Below the pieces are notes generated by a model. The model worked only from the letters and a program-made list of their open reading frames with translations. It ran no database searches and was not told the origin of the DNA. From the NCBI RefSeq assembly GCF_026967805.1, contig NZ_JAPVBG010000003.1, positions 62,001 through 126,000 of the forward strand: a stretch of DNA of 64,000 nt, read 5' to 3'. Of the stretch, positions 36,376 to 45,680 are shown one piece after another (positions within the stretch are counted from its first letter, which is position 1; each line of letters begins with the position of its first letter). The stretch comes from Blastococcus sp. VKM Ac-2987. Its GTDB lineage: Bacteria; Actinomycetota; Actinomycetes; Mycobacteriales; Geodermatophilaceae. The translations under genes were made by a program, and so were the position numbers.

Positions 36376-37158
36376 TCAGCGGGCCTGGACGAGCAGCGGC
36401 TGGGCGACCTCCCCGATCGAGCCGCGCACGTCCGACAGCTCGCCGTGGCACAGCCCGATGCCGTCGGTGGCGATCTGCGTGCGGCAGGCCAGGTGCACCC
36501 ACTCGCCCTCCGGCTCGCGGGTCAGGTGCGTGGTCATGCCCGGCGGGATGGACCACCAGCTGTCGATCGGCAGCTCCACGGAGATGCCGTTGGCGGCGTC
36601 GGCCGCGATGAGCGCGCGGTCGAGACCCGTGAGCGGCCGGCCGGCGACCAGGGGGACGCGCACCCGGGTCCAGACGTCGGCCGGCCCAGGCTCTTCCGGT
36701 GACCCTGCGGTGTAGCGCCAGTCGATGGCCTGCCCGAAACCCCAGTCGGGCAGACCGAACATGACCTGCGGCGAGGACTCGGGGACGGCGGGTGGCGGGC
36801 TGAGCTCGGTGACCACCGGCGGAGTGGGCCCGACGGCGAGCGACCACACGCGCGCGACGGCGACGGTGCGGCCCTCCACGGTCATCACCGCCTCGGTCAG
36901 GTCGATCCGCCGTCCCGGGCGGACGGGGGACACCTCGACGGTCAGCTCGCGGCGGGGGATGGCGCCGAGGAAGTCGACGCTGATCCGCGCCGGGCGGGAA
37001 CCTGCTCCGGTCACCCGGGCGGCGTCCGCGGCGAGGTGGGCCAGCAGCGCGGACGGCGGTCCGCCGTGCTGGGCGCTGTGGTCCCACGGGCTCTCCGTGG
37101 CCCGGGTGGGCGCGAACCGGTTATCGCCCAGCGGCAGGTAGAAGGCCTCGAACTCCAT
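36376..37158 (-). CDS. Acyl-CoA thioesterase-like (TesB/4HBT double hotdog) protein
   Basis: The 260-residue product has two hotdog halves. The first contains HSAQHGGPPSALLAHLAA and SVDFLGAIPRREL, and the second WWSIPPGMTTHLTR and ATDGIGLCHGEL. This is the layout of the TesB-like thioesterase family in actinobacteria. It would hydrolyse acyl-CoA, substrate unknown. The ATG at 37158 is the start of the conserved MEFEAFYLPLGDNRF segment. It probably shares a transcript with the downstream ARH-phosphatase gene, though no functional link between the two is evident. Confidence 0.8.
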   Translation of the reverse strand: MEFEAFYLPLGDNRFAPTRATESPWDHSAQHGGPPSALLAHLAADAARVTGAGSRPARISVDFLGAIPRRELTVEVSPVRPGRRIDLTEAVMTVEGRTVAVARVWSLAVGPTPPVVTELSPPPAVPESSPQVMFGLPDWGFGQAIDWRYTAGSPEEPGPADVWTRVRVPLVAGRPLTGLDRALIAADAANGISVELPIDSWWSIPPGMTTHLTREPEGEWVHLACRTQIATDGIGLCHGELSDVRGSIGEVAQPLLVQAR

Positions 37159-37442
37159 GACCGGCAGTCTGACGGAGCGCTCGGTCGGCGGTCCGGCGAG
37201 CCGGCGGACTGCGTACCGGGCGGCGGTGCGTGGTGACCCATGGAGTCGACGCCACGGTCGGGTGGCCGGTGTGCCGACGCGACTGAGCGAGGCCTTTCCG
37301 GCCGGAAGTGTTCCGGCACGACGACGCAACGTGTCGACCCGTCGAGATGCCTCCCGCCCGCCTGCGCGGGCACGCCATAACTCCTTGCGGTCGCGACTGT
37401 GCTCGCGCGAGCCTTCGCGCACAGGCTCGAGGGAGAGTCGTG

Positions 37443-37760
37443 ATGAAGTACGTCGTCGCCTGGCAGGAGCGGCCGACCGGCTCGGACGAGGAGTACGAGG
37501 CCGCGCAGAAGCGGATCCGCGACGTCTTCACCCTGTGGAAGATGCCGGCGAGCCTGACCATCCACCAGTTCGTCGCTCGCGTCGGCGAGTCCGGGTACGC
37601 CCTCCTGGAGACCGACGAACCTGCGGACCTGCAGTACCTGACCACCGTCTTCGCGCCCCGCTCCATCACCGTCGTGCCGATGACGGACGCGACGGACGCC
37701 GGCGCCCGCGACACGTGCGGCAGCGACTGGCGGAACGGGTTGCCGTGCAGCCAGCCGTAG
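37443..37760 (+). CDS. DUF3303 family protein
   Basis: The 105-residue product begins MKYVVAWQERPTGSDEEYEA and continues with LTIHQFVARVGESGYALLET, the pattern of the DUF3303 family (small alpha-beta proteins resembling ferredoxin-like barrels). Family function is unknown. The ATG at 37443 has GGGAGAG just upstream; longer in-frame extensions toward 37308 lack similarity. The region before it (37159-37442), shared with the divergent thioesterase gene, would hold both promoters. Confidence 0.8.
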   Translation: MKYVVAWQERPTGSDEEYEAAQKRIRDVFTLWKMPASLTIHQFVARVGESGYALLETDEPADLQYLTTVFAPRSITVVPMTDATDAGARDTCGSDWRNGLPCSQP

Positions 37761-37982
37761 GCCGGGCCCACCGTCGGGGGTGCGGGCCTGGTCGAGTTAC
37801 GCGATCCGCGGGGACGGGCCGCTCGTCGACCCGCTGCCGGCTGCGGGAGCCGGCTGGCCCGCTCGCCGTCGCCCGTTCAGGTGGCGTCTTGGTCCAACCG
37901 CCGCGGAGCCGCCTGTCTTTGTCAGTAGGTGCTGCCACGGTCCGCCCTGTGCCGTCGTGTGGCGGCGCAGAACGGAGGCGCG

Positions 37983-38627
37983 ATGCCGGAGTCGGTGGGA
38001 GTGCAGGCGGGGCGGGTGTGCCCAGGATGCGGGCGTGAAGACTCGATCCCGGTCATCTACGGGCTGCCGGGCGGCGACCTCTTCGAGCAGGCGGAGCACG
38101 GGCGGGTCGCCCTCGGTGGCTGCCTGGTGATGGACGAACAGCCGGCCTTCGTCTGCCGCAGTTGCCACCTGGAGTGGGGGAGCGAGTCCGACCCCACCGC
38201 CGACGAGGATGAGTTGGCCGACCTGCTGGACGTCGGGCACGCCGAGCTGGTCCGAGCACTGGGTACCGGGTGGCGGCGCGAGAGCGCGGCCGATGGCCAG
38301 GACGGCGTGCGGTGGTTCGTGAGCGGCGAGCCGGCGCAGCTGGCGGTCGGTGTGCAGGGCCCGTGGTTCGTGCTCGACCGCCCGCTGACCTCGGCGGCTG
38401 ACCGTCGCCCCGGTCCTCTCGCGACGGACGGCGTGCGGTTCATCCGAGACGAACTGCTGCACGACCCCTGGTACGTGAGTCATGTCGCCGAGGACATCGC
38501 CTCCCGGCGACGCCGGTCCTTCCGCTGGTGCCGCACCTGCCGGCGGGCCACCGCGCCCGAGTCGTTCGTCGCCGCCGAGGGCTCGTGCGAGCGGTGCGTG
38601 TCCGCCTCCGCCGACCGGGCGGAGTAG
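37983..38627 (+). CDS. Hypothetical protein with two zinc-ribbon-like ends
   Basis: The 214-residue product carries RVCPGCGRED near its start, FVCRSCHLEW about 45 residues later, and CRTCRRATAPESF then CERC near its C-terminus, so two zinc ribbons probably frame a central region of mixed charge. GGAGGCGCG lies right before the ATG at 37983, giving a firm start. I do not recognise the family. Position, 84 bases before the start of the DUF3048 gene, could mean co-transcription, but the gap is large enough for a separate promoter. Confidence 0.7.
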   Translation: MPESVGVQAGRVCPGCGREDSIPVIYGLPGGDLFEQAEHGRVALGGCLVMDEQPAFVCRSCHLEWGSESDPTADEDELADLLDVGHAELVRALGTGWRRESAADGQDGVRWFVSGEPAQLAVGVQGPWFVLDRPLTSAADRRPGPLATDGVRFIRDELLHDPWYVSHVAEDIASRRRRSFRWCRTCRRATAPESFVAAEGSCERCVSASADRAE

Positions 38628-38711
38628 CGCCGGCGCTGTCGTGGGGTCGTGGGTCCGGCCGGCCGTGCCGATAGACAAGAGGCAAGACGTTCCCGAGTCA
38701 GGAAGCTCCCC

Positions 38712-39884
38712 GTGCCCAGGACCACCGCGCCGCGGCCCCGCCCCCGGCCAAAGACCGGCCGCGGGTCTCCGAAGGGTTCCCGGCCCAGGAAGGGCGCCGG
38801 TCAGCGGTCGGCGACGGCGAAGAAGATGACGCGAGGGCGTCGTCGCTCGGGGCCCCGCCGCGCCCGGTTCCTCCTGCTCGCGGTGCTGGTGGTCGCCGGC
38901 GTCGTCGTGTGGCCGGCGGTCAAGCCGCACGTCTCAGCCCTGCCGTTCCTCGACTCCGTGCTCGCCGGCACGTCGCCGTCCGGGCCCACCTGGCCGCTGA
39001 CCGGCGTGCCGGCCGACACGATCCCCGACCGCACCGCGCTCGCCGTGAAGATCGAGAACTCTGCCGCCGCGCGCCCGCAGACCGGGCTCAACGCCGCCGA
39101 CATGGTGTGGGAGCAGGTCGTCGAGGGCGGCATCACCCGCTTCGTCGCCGTCTACCACTCCACACTGCCGCCCGAAATCGGCCCCGTCCGGTCGATCCGG
39201 CCGATGGACCCCGCGATCGCGGCCCCGCTCGGCGGGCTGCTCGCCTTCTCCGGCGGCGTGCCGACCTACATCGCCGAGGCCGAGGGCGCCGGTCTGCAGG
39301 TGCTCCGTCAGGACTCCGGCGCCGACGGCTTCTTCCGGACGACGACCCGCTCCGCGCCGCACAACGTCCACGCGGTGCCGCAGACCCTCCTCGACCAGGC
39401 CGAAACCACGCACCGCGCCCCACCCGGCGCCCAGTTCGAGCACGCGGCGACGGGGGAGCCGCCCACCGCCGTCGCCACCGGCCAGGCGACGGCCACGCTG
39501 GACCTCCGACTGTCGGGCATCAGCACTCCCCGGTGGACCTGGAGCGCTGTCGACGGCCGCTGGCTGCGTGCCGAGGGGAGCACCCCGGCGGTCGAGGCGG
39601 GCGGCGCGCGGATCGGTGCCGCCAACGTCGTCGTCCTGCGCGTCGACGTCGTCCAGACCGAAGCCCGGGACCCAGCCGGCAACCCGGTTCCAGAGACGAT
39701 CCTGACCGGCAGCGGGCCGGCCCTCGTCGCCTCCGGCGGGCACACGGTAGAGGCGATCTGGTCCAAGCCGGCCGTCGGTCACCGGGTGGAGTTGACCTAC
39801 GCGGACGGCGACCCCGTGACCCTGGCGTCCGGGACCACATGGGTCGAGTTGGTGCCCAACTCCGGCGCGGTCGCCACGGGCTGA
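38712..39884 (+). CDS. DUF3048 domain-containing membrane-anchored protein
   Basis: The 390-residue product has a very basic N-terminal tail of about 50 residues, one membrane segment (RFLLLAVLVVAGVVVWPAV, about 55-75) and an extracellular DUF3048 domain marked by TALAVKIENSAAARPQTGL, VWEQVVEGGITRF, GPVRSIRPMD and a C-terminal TTWVELVPNSG. DUF3048 proteins (YerB-like) are exported lipoproteins or membrane proteins linked to cell-envelope processes; their activity is not known. The GTG at 38712 is preceded by AGGAAG at proper spacing, hence the choice over an upstream in-frame ATG at 38649. Confidence 0.85.
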   Translation: MPRTTAPRPRPRPKTGRGSPKGSRPRKGAGQRSATAKKMTRGRRRSGPRRARFLLLAVLVVAGVVVWPAVKPHVSALPFLDSVLAGTSPSGPTWPLTGVPADTIPDRTALAVKIENSAAARPQTGLNAADMVWEQVVEGGITRFVAVYHSTLPPEIGPVRSIRPMDPAIAAPLGGLLAFSGGVPTYIAEAEGAGLQVLRQDSGADGFFRTTTRSAPHNVHAVPQTLLDQAETTHRAPPGAQFEHAATGEPPTAVATGQATATLDLRLSGISTPRWTWSAVDGRWLRAEGSTPAVEAGGARIGAANVVVLRVDVVQTEARDPAGNPVPETILTGSGPALVASGGHTVEAIWSKPAVGHRVELTYADGDPVTLASGTTWVELVPNSGAVATG

Positions 39885-39908
39885 GCGGGCAGTCGGCGAG
39901 GCGAGCGA

Positions 39909-40949
39909 CTACTCCCCGGGGACGACGACGGCGCGGCCGCGGATCGTGCCCTCGTGCAGCTTCCGGTACGCCTCCGGCGCCTGATCGAGCGTGTACCGCT
40001 CCACCTCTACGTGGATCGCGCCGGCCCTCGCCAAGTCCAGCACCTCCATCAGCTCCCCCCGGGTGCCCCAGTACGGCGCCCGCACCGACGCGCCCATCGG
40101 CGTCGAGAAGAAGCCCGTGGGCAGCAGCCCGCCGCCGATCCCGACGATCTGGATGACGCCGTCCAGCGCCACCGACTTGCGGGCGATCTCCAGGGTCGGC
40201 GGGGCCCCGACCATGTCGAACACCACCTGCGCGCCCACCCCTCGGGTCAGCGCGCGGATCTCCCCGACGGCGGACTCGTCGGACCGCAGCACGTGGTGCG
40301 CGCCGACCTCGCGGGCCAACTCCAGCTTCTGCTCGCTGATGTCCAGTGCGACGACGGTGGCCCCGGTGATCGCCCGCAGGATCTGGATGCCCACGTGCCC
40401 GAGCCCGCCGGCGCCGATCACCACGGCGGTGCTCCCGGCCGGCAACGCGGCGAGGCTGGAGACGATCCCGTGGTACGGCGTCAGCCCCGCGTCGGTGAGA
40501 GACACGGTGGCCACCGGGTCGAGGTCGCCCAGCGGCACCAGGTGCCGGACGTCGTCGACGATCAGGTACTTGGCCAGCGCGCCGGGGGAGCCCAGCCCGG
40601 GCGGCTGGATGCCCAGCTCCGCCGCCCGCGGGCAGTAGTTCTCCGCACCCCGTGCGCACGCGTGGCACAGCCCGCAGCCCCACGCCCCGTAGACGGCCAC
40701 CGGCTCGCCCACCTCGACGCCGGTGGCACCCTCACCCAGCGCGTCGACGACCCCCGCGCCCTCGTGCCCGAGGGTGAGCGGCAGGCCGTAGCCGAACGAC
40801 TCGGCCGGCAGGCCCATCACGAACGCGTCGGAGTGGCACAGCCCCGCGGCGGTCACCCGCAGCCGGACCTGGCCCGGACCCGGCTCCGGCGTCGGGACGT
40901 CGACCACCTCGGGCTCGCCGCCGATGGTCCGGTACTGCACCGCGCGCAT
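39909..40949 (-). CDS. Zinc-dependent alcohol dehydrogenase (MDR family)
   Basis: The 346-residue product is a medium-chain dehydrogenase/reductase. Catalytic zinc ligands are visible in AAGLCHSD (cysteine) and LGHEGAG (histidine). The structural zinc cysteines are CGLCHACARGAENYC, and the NAD-binding glycine motif is VIGAGGLGHVG followed by VALDISEQKLELA, whose aspartate favours NAD over NADP. It oxidises primary or secondary alcohols to aldehydes or ketones; the natural substrate is not apparent. A strong ribosome-binding site, GGAGGAG, precedes the ATG at 40949. It converges with the DUF3048 gene after 24 bases. Confidence 0.9.
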   Translation of the reverse strand: MRAVQYRTIGGEPEVVDVPTPEPGPGQVRLRVTAAGLCHSDAFVMGLPAESFGYGLPLTLGHEGAGVVDALGEGATGVEVGEPVAVYGAWGCGLCHACARGAENYCPRAAELGIQPPGLGSPGALAKYLIVDDVRHLVPLGDLDPVATVSLTDAGLTPYHGIVSSLAALPAGSTAVVIGAGGLGHVGIQILRAITGATVVALDISEQKLELAREVGAHHVLRSDESAVGEIRALTRGVGAQVVFDMVGAPPTLEIARKSVALDGVIQIVGIGGGLLPTGFFSTPMGASVRAPYWGTRGELMEVLDLARAGAIHVEVERYTLDQAPEAYRKLHEGTIRGRAVVVPGE

Positions 40950-41071
40950 GCCTGCTCCTCCGTTGCCGGGACGAGGTCCCCTCGGACGCTAGGGCCTCGC
41001 CGCGGCGGGCGTCGAGCCGCACCGCCCCCGCGGTCAGCGGTTGACAGCGACGATGCGCCACCGGTGCGAGC

Positions 41072-41956
41072 ATGACGGCCATGCCTGCCGATCGCACCGA
41101 ACTCGTCGAGCGGTACCTGCGCGGCGAGACCGACGTCGTTGAGCCTCGCGACGCCGCCAGCGTGGTCCTCCTCCGCGACGGTGCGACCGGCCTGGACGTC
41201 TACCTGCTCCGGCGCCGTCCCACGATGGCCTTCGCCGCCGGCATGCACGTCTACCCGGGCGGCTCGGTCGACGCCCGCGACCGCGAGGCCGCGGAGCACT
41301 GGATCGGCCCGCCACCCGCCGAGTGGGCGAAGGCATTCTCCTGCGACGTCGAGCTGGCGACCGCGCTGGTCGCGGCGGCCGTCCGCGAGACGTTCGAGGA
41401 GTCCGGCGTCCTGCTCGCCTCGCACCAGGACGGCACGCTGGTCACCGACACGACGGGGGAGGACTGGGAGCGCGACCGGCTTGCGCTCATCGACGGCGCG
41501 CTGGCCCTCAGCGACTTCCTGAAGGCACGGTCCCTCCTGCTGCGCGCCGACCTGCTCAGCTCCTGGGCGCACTGGGTCACGCCCGAGTGGCAGACCCGCC
41601 GGTTCGACACCCGGTTCTTCCTCGCCGCGCTCCCGGCCGGGCAGCGCACCCGGGACGTCGGCGGCGAGGCCGATCAGGTGACCTGGCTGCCGGTCACCGA
41701 GGCCTTCCGCGGGTTCCGCGACGGGTCGCTGACGATGATGAACGCCACCGCCTCGACCCTGCGCGACCTCACCGCCCATCCGGACGTGGCGTCCGCGATG
41801 GCGGAGTCGCGCCGCATCCGGCCGATCCTCGGCCGTCCGGTGCTCACCGACGGTCGGCTCGACTACGTCTACGACGAGGACGACGGACCGGCCCCGCTCT
41901 CCGAGCTGGTCGAGCCGTTCGCGGCAGCCGACGCCGACGCGGGCGACGACACCTGA
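41072..41956 (+). CDS. NUDIX hydrolase (NUDT19-like, split NUDIX box)
   Basis: The 294-residue product has GMHVYPGGSVDARD and, after an insertion of roughly 30 residues, AAVRETFEESGVLL. Together these form a NUDIX box interrupted as in the NUDT7/NUDT19 acyl-CoA-pyrophosphatase branch. The REXXEE core is intact, so metal-dependent hydrolysis of a nucleoside diphosphate-linked compound, perhaps CoA, is likely. It is much longer than simple NUDIX enzymes. Start may be the ATG at 41072 or at 41081. It converges with the nucleotidyltransferase gene. Confidence 0.85.
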   Translation: MTAMPADRTELVERYLRGETDVVEPRDAASVVLLRDGATGLDVYLLRRRPTMAFAAGMHVYPGGSVDARDREAAEHWIGPPPAEWAKAFSCDVELATALVAAAVRETFEESGVLLASHQDGTLVTDTTGEDWERDRLALIDGALALSDFLKARSLLLRADLLSSWAHWVTPEWQTRRFDTRFFLAALPAGQRTRDVGGEADQVTWLPVTEAFRGFRDGSLTMMNATASTLRDLTAHPDVASAMAESRRIRPILGRPVLTDGRLDYVYDEDDGPAPLSELVEPFAAADADAGDDT

Positions 41957-41980
41957 CCTGATCGAGGCACCCGGCCCCGC

Positions 41981-42751
41981 TCAGGAGCACAACAGGTCCA
42001 GCGCCACCTGCCCATCGCGGCGAGCGTCCTGGGGGAGCAGCAGCCAGGGCGCCGCCGTCGGGTCCGCCAGGTGGCGCTGCAGGTGGAGCAGCCGCTTCCG
42101 GTCGCTGCCCGAGGGGGTGCGCTCGGCGAACGGGTCGACGCACGCGAGCAGGACGGCGGCGTCGGCCAGGTGCCGGTCGCGGTCGCGGCCGTCGGTGAGG
42201 TGCGCCGCGGCCTTGAGGATCAGCGCGCCGAAGGCGTCGGGCACGCTGATCGTCGATCCCGTCGTCCCGGTGATCCGCAGCTCGGCGAGGACCGTCCGGC
42301 GCAGCGCCTGCGTGCCGCCGGCCACGCGCACCAGGTCGAAGCCGCGGAACCGTTCCAGCGACCGGGGCGGGGCGTGGTCGGCGGCGACCACGTCGACGAC
42401 GGACCGCCCGCTCCCCGACGTCACCAGATCGACGACGGCGCCGTCCCGGACGAAGCGGTGCGCGGTGCCCACGCGGGGGTCGACGCTGGGAGCCAGCCGG
42501 TACCCGAGCTCCTCGAGCGAGCGGGCCACCTGGGCGGGGCGGCCGGACCCGGTCTCCACGTGCAGCAGGACGTCGACGTCGTCGGTCGGCCGCACCACCG
42601 GCAGGCCGGCGACGGCGCCGTGCAGCTGCACCATCAGCCCGCCGATCAGCGTCCAGGCGTCGGGCGGCACCGCCTCGGCAAGTTCGGCCACGTCGGGCCA
42701 CGGTGGCGCCCACCCGCCGGCCGGCGTCGGCGGCCGCAGCACCTCAGCCAC
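41981..42751 (-). CDS. Nucleotidyltransferase-like protein (AbiEii/MenT type), possible toxin
   Basis: The 256-residue product has the nucleotidyltransferase fold features LIGGLMVQLHG and RPTDDVDVLL (paired aspartates) near residues 35-60, as in AbiEii-type and related enzymes. Further on lies PDAFGALILKAAAHLTDGRDRD, the helical region that often follows in this family. AbiEii/MenT enzymes act as toxins that modify tRNA or as kinases; nothing here proves toxicity. The GTG at 42751 overlaps the end of the upstream HTH gene by eight bases; an ATG at 42769 is also open. Such coupling to an HTH protein suggests a two-gene module. Confidence 0.75.
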   Translation of the reverse strand: MAEVLRPPTPAGGWAPPWPDVAELAEAVPPDAWTLIGGLMVQLHGAVAGLPVVRPTDDVDVLLHVETGSGRPAQVARSLEELGYRLAPSVDPRVGTAHRFVRDGAVVDLVTSGSGRSVVDVVAADHAPPRSLERFRGFDLVRVAGGTQALRRTVLAELRITGTTGSTISVPDAFGALILKAAAHLTDGRDRDRHLADAAVLLACVDPFAERTPSGSDRKRLLHLQRHLADPTAAPWLLLPQDARRDGQVALDLLCS

Positions 42752-43412
42752 GCAGCTGCCCGAGCGCACGGTCGAGGAGGCGGTGGCCGGTCGAGCGCTC
42801 CCGGGGGTCGGTCGAGCCGGCCAGGTCCAGCCCGGCCAGCACCTGCCGTCGTCCGCCGGCCAGCTCCTCGACGACGTCGATCGGCATCCGCGTCGCCCGC
42901 AGCGTGACGCCGCCCGACGGGTCGGGATCCAGCCGGTAGCGCTGGACCAGGCGCTCCTCGACGCGCTCGTCGACGTACCCGTCGCACCGGTCCGGCGCCG
43001 CGCTCAACCCGCCGATGCCCCCGGCGGCGCCCGAGGCGACCACCTCGCGGGCCAGCCGGTCGAGCGCCCGCGGGTGGGCGCGGTAGCGGTGCACTGTCGC
43101 GCGGTTGCGGGTACGGGCGGCGAGCTCGGCGGCTGCAGCCCCGGCGAGCGCCGACCGGAGCCGCGACCGCTGCGCCTGACCGACCCACGCCGCCGGAGCG
43201 CCCTCCAGCAGCGCCACGGCCGCCCACGCCGTCGGCTCCTCCCAGGCGCGCACCCGGCTGCCCTGCCGCTGCGCCATCCACTGGGCCACCGAGTCGGCGT
43301 CCACGCGGTCGGTGCCGATCGCGAGCAGCTCGCCCCCGGAGACCAGGCGCTGCACGTGCCGGACGGAGACGCCCAACCGGTCGGCGGCCTGCTCGGTGGT
43401 CATCAGGGGCAT
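42744..43412 (-). CDS. HTH (excisionase-type) protein coupled to the nucleotidyltransferase
   Basis: The 222-residue product starts with TTEQAADRLGVSVRHVQRLV, a MerR/excisionase-type helix-turn-helix, followed by a region rich in alanine and arginine (AAELAARTRNRATVHRYRAH) and a C-terminal segment with RATRMPIDVVEELAGGRRQV. It probably binds DNA, perhaps its own promoter. Overlap with the next gene suggests that it is the antitoxin or regulator of the pair. No family name beyond the HTH could be assigned. Confidence 0.75.
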   Translation of the reverse strand: MPLMTTEQAADRLGVSVRHVQRLVSGGELLAIGTDRVDADSVAQWMAQRQGSRVRAWEEPTAWAAVALLEGAPAAWVGQAQRSRLRSALAGAAAAELAARTRNRATVHRYRAHPRALDRLAREVVASGAAGGIGGLSAAPDRCDGYVDERVEERLVQRYRLDPDPSGGVTLRATRMPIDVVEELAGGRRQVLAGLDLAGSTDPRERSTGHRLLDRALGQLRG

Positions 43413-43485
43413 ACGGACAATGTCGTCACAGCGACGCTATCGGTCAAGTCGAAACCGCGAGCAGCGTCTCTGCGAAGCTGATCGC

Positions 43486-43947
43486 GTGCCTCCCGTCCGC
43501 AGCTCCGGCGTCCTGCTGTACCGCCGCAGCGGCGGCCGGGTGGAGGTGCTGCTCGGCCACATGGGCGGGCCGTTCTGGGCGAGGAAGGACGACGCCGCCT
43601 GGTCGATCCCCAAGGGTGAGCACGGCCCGGACGAGGACGCCGAGGCCGCCGCCCGCCGCGAGTTCGCCGAGGAGCTCGGCTGCCCGGTGCCGGCGACCCA
43701 GCTCCACCCGCTCGGCGAGGTGAAAGGCCGCAAGCTGCTCGCCGTGTGGGCGGGGGAAGGCGACCTGGACGCCAACGCCATCATCAGCAACACCTTCGAG
43801 CTGGAATGGCCCCCGCGGTCGGGCCGGAGGCAGGAGTTCCCGGAGATCGACCGCGCCGCCTGGTTCGACCTCGACAGCGCCCGCACGAAGCTGGTGAAGG
43901 CGCAGCTGCCCTTCCTCGACCGGCTGGCCGCGCACCTCGCGCGCTGA
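43486..43947 (+). CDS. NUDIX hydrolase
   Basis: The 153-residue product has a textbook NUDIX box: GEHGPDEDAEAAARREFAEE, matching GX5EX7REUXEEXGU. SIPKG just before the box and the N-terminal SSGVLLYRR are typical of diadenosine-polyphosphate or NTP-cleaving members. The GTG at 43486 is taken as start; upstream codons lack similarity. It is divergent from the HTH gene and is followed after about 40 bases by the CocE-type hydrolase. Substrate is unknown. Confidence 0.88.
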   Translation: MPPVRSSGVLLYRRSGGRVEVLLGHMGGPFWARKDDAAWSIPKGEHGPDEDAEAAARREFAEELGCPVPATQLHPLGEVKGRKLLAVWAGEGDLDANAIISNTFELEWPPRSGRRQEFPEIDRAAWFDLDSARTKLVKAQLPFLDRLAAHLAR

Positions 43948-43988
43948 GCTCGCAGCTAGGGTCGCCGTCCGACCTACCTGGAGGTTCC

Positions 43989-45674
43989 GTGCCCGACCGC
44001 ACGCTCCCCACGCCGCTCCCGCGGCCGGCCCGCGTCGCCGCCGCGGCGATGACCCGCCGGTGGCCGCTGCCCCCGGCGACCCACGGGGTGCGGGTGCTGC
44101 GCGGCGTCGACGTCCCGATGCGCGACGGCACCGCCCTGCGGGCCGACGTCTACCTGCCGGCGTCGGCCGGACCGCACCCCACCGTGCTGCTGCGGTCCCC
44201 GTACGGCCGCGGCCTCGGGTTCGCCCTGTCCATGACGGTGCCGTACGCCGAGCGCGGCTACGCGGTGGTGGTGCAGAGCGTGCGCGGCACGTTCGGCTCC
44301 GGCGGCGAGTTCAGCCCCGTGGTGAACGAGGAGCACGACGGGCAGGACACCGTCGCCTGGCTGCGCGGGCAGGAGTGGTTCGACGGACGGCTCGCCACGC
44401 TCGGCCCCAGCTACCTCGGCTACACGCAGTGGGCGCTGGCGCTCGACCCACCGCCCGAGCTCAAGGCGATGGTGCTGCACATCGGCCCGCACGACCTCGC
44501 CCAGGCCGGGCTGATCGACGGCGCCTTCCAGCTCACCAACCTGGCCATCTGGACCGAGCTCGTCGCCCACCAGGAGCGGGTCAGCTTCCTGCGCGGGATG
44601 TACCGGCTGATGACGGCGGAGCGGCGGTTGGCCCCGCACCTGGGTGAGCTGCCGCTGCAGGGCCTGGCCGAGCGCTTCGGCGGCATGCCGGCCCCGTGGT
44701 TCGACGAGTGGCTGGCACACCCCGACCTGTCCGACGCCTACTGGGACCGCTACCGCGCCACCCCGGCCGTCCACTCGAGCACCGTCCCGACCCTGCTCGT
44801 CGGCGGCTGGCAGGACTGGTTCGTCGAGCAGACGCTGTACCAGTACGCCGTCCTGCGCGACCGCGGCGTCGAGGTCGGCCTCACCCTCGGCCCGTGGGCG
44901 CACCTCACCATCGACGCCGCCGTGACGACGCCGGAGAGCCTCGCCTGGCTGAGCACCCACCTGCCCGTGGACGGTGCGCCGCCGCAGCCGGAGCGCACCG
45001 CCCGGGTGCGGGTGCACGTCTCCGGTGCCCGCACCTGGCGGACGATGCCCGACTGGCCGCCGGCCACCACCGACCGCGCCTGGTACCTCGCGGCCGGCGG
45101 GCGGCTGGACGACGACGTCCCGGCCGGACCCCAGGAGCCGACCACCTTCACCTACGACCCGATGGACCCGACGCCGTCGGTCGGCGGCCGGGTGCTCGCC
45201 GCCAGCGCCGGCCAGCGGGACAACCGCGAGCTCGAGGCCCGCGACGACGTCCGCACCTTCACCACCGCGCCGCTGCGCACGCCGGTCGAGCTGCTCGGCG
45301 GTGCGCGGGTCCGGCTGTTCCACGAGTCCGACAACCCGTACGCCGACGTCTTCGTGCGGCTGTGCGACGTCGACCCGAGCGGCCGGTCGGTCAACGTCAC
45401 CGACCGGCTGGTCCGGCTCGACCCGGCACCCGGCGAGGAGCCGGCGGCGGGGGAGCGGACGGTGGAGACGACGCTGCCCGACACCGCGCACCGCTTCAAG
45501 GCGGGGCACCGGATCCGGCTGCAGGTCTCCGGCGGCGCCCACCCGCGTTACGCGCGGAACCTCGGCACCGGCGAGCCGCCCGGCGAGGGCACCCGCGGCG
45601 TGCCGGTGAACCACCGGATCTGCACCGGCGGCGCGTCGCCGTCGTCGGTCACGCTGCCCGCCGGGTCGTCCTGA
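43989..45674 (+). CDS. CocE/NonD family alpha/beta hydrolase
   Basis: The 561-residue product is of the X-Pro dipeptidyl-peptidase (S15)/cocaine esterase family. The catalytic serine sits in GPSYLGYTQ (about residue 140), the aspartate in GGWQDWF (about 275) and the histidine in GPWAH (about 303). The C-terminal third is the jelly-roll PepX_C domain with VRLFHESDNPYADVFVRLCD and AGHRIRLQVSGGAHPR. It hydrolyses esters or acyl-peptide bonds; substrate unknown. GGAGG four bases before the GTG at 43989 fixes the start. No signal peptide is evident. It converges with doc, with only six bases between their stops. Confidence 0.9.
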   Translation: MPDRTLPTPLPRPARVAAAAMTRRWPLPPATHGVRVLRGVDVPMRDGTALRADVYLPASAGPHPTVLLRSPYGRGLGFALSMTVPYAERGYAVVVQSVRGTFGSGGEFSPVVNEEHDGQDTVAWLRGQEWFDGRLATLGPSYLGYTQWALALDPPPELKAMVLHIGPHDLAQAGLIDGAFQLTNLAIWTELVAHQERVSFLRGMYRLMTAERRLAPHLGELPLQGLAERFGGMPAPWFDEWLAHPDLSDAYWDRYRATPAVHSSTVPTLLVGGWQDWFVEQTLYQYAVLRDRGVEVGLTLGPWAHLTIDAAVTTPESLAWLSTHLPVDGAPPQPERTARVRVHVSGARTWRTMPDWPPATTDRAWYLAAGGRLDDDVPAGPQEPTTFTYDPMDPTPSVGGRVLAASAGQRDNRELEARDDVRTFTTAPLRTPVELLGGARVRLFHESDNPYADVFVRLCDVDPSGRSVNVTDRLVRLDPAPGEEPAAGERTVETTLPDTAHRFKAGHRIRLQVSGGAHPRYARNLGTGEPPGEGTRGVPVNHRICTGGASPSSVTLPAGSS

Positions 45675-45680
45675 GCGCGG

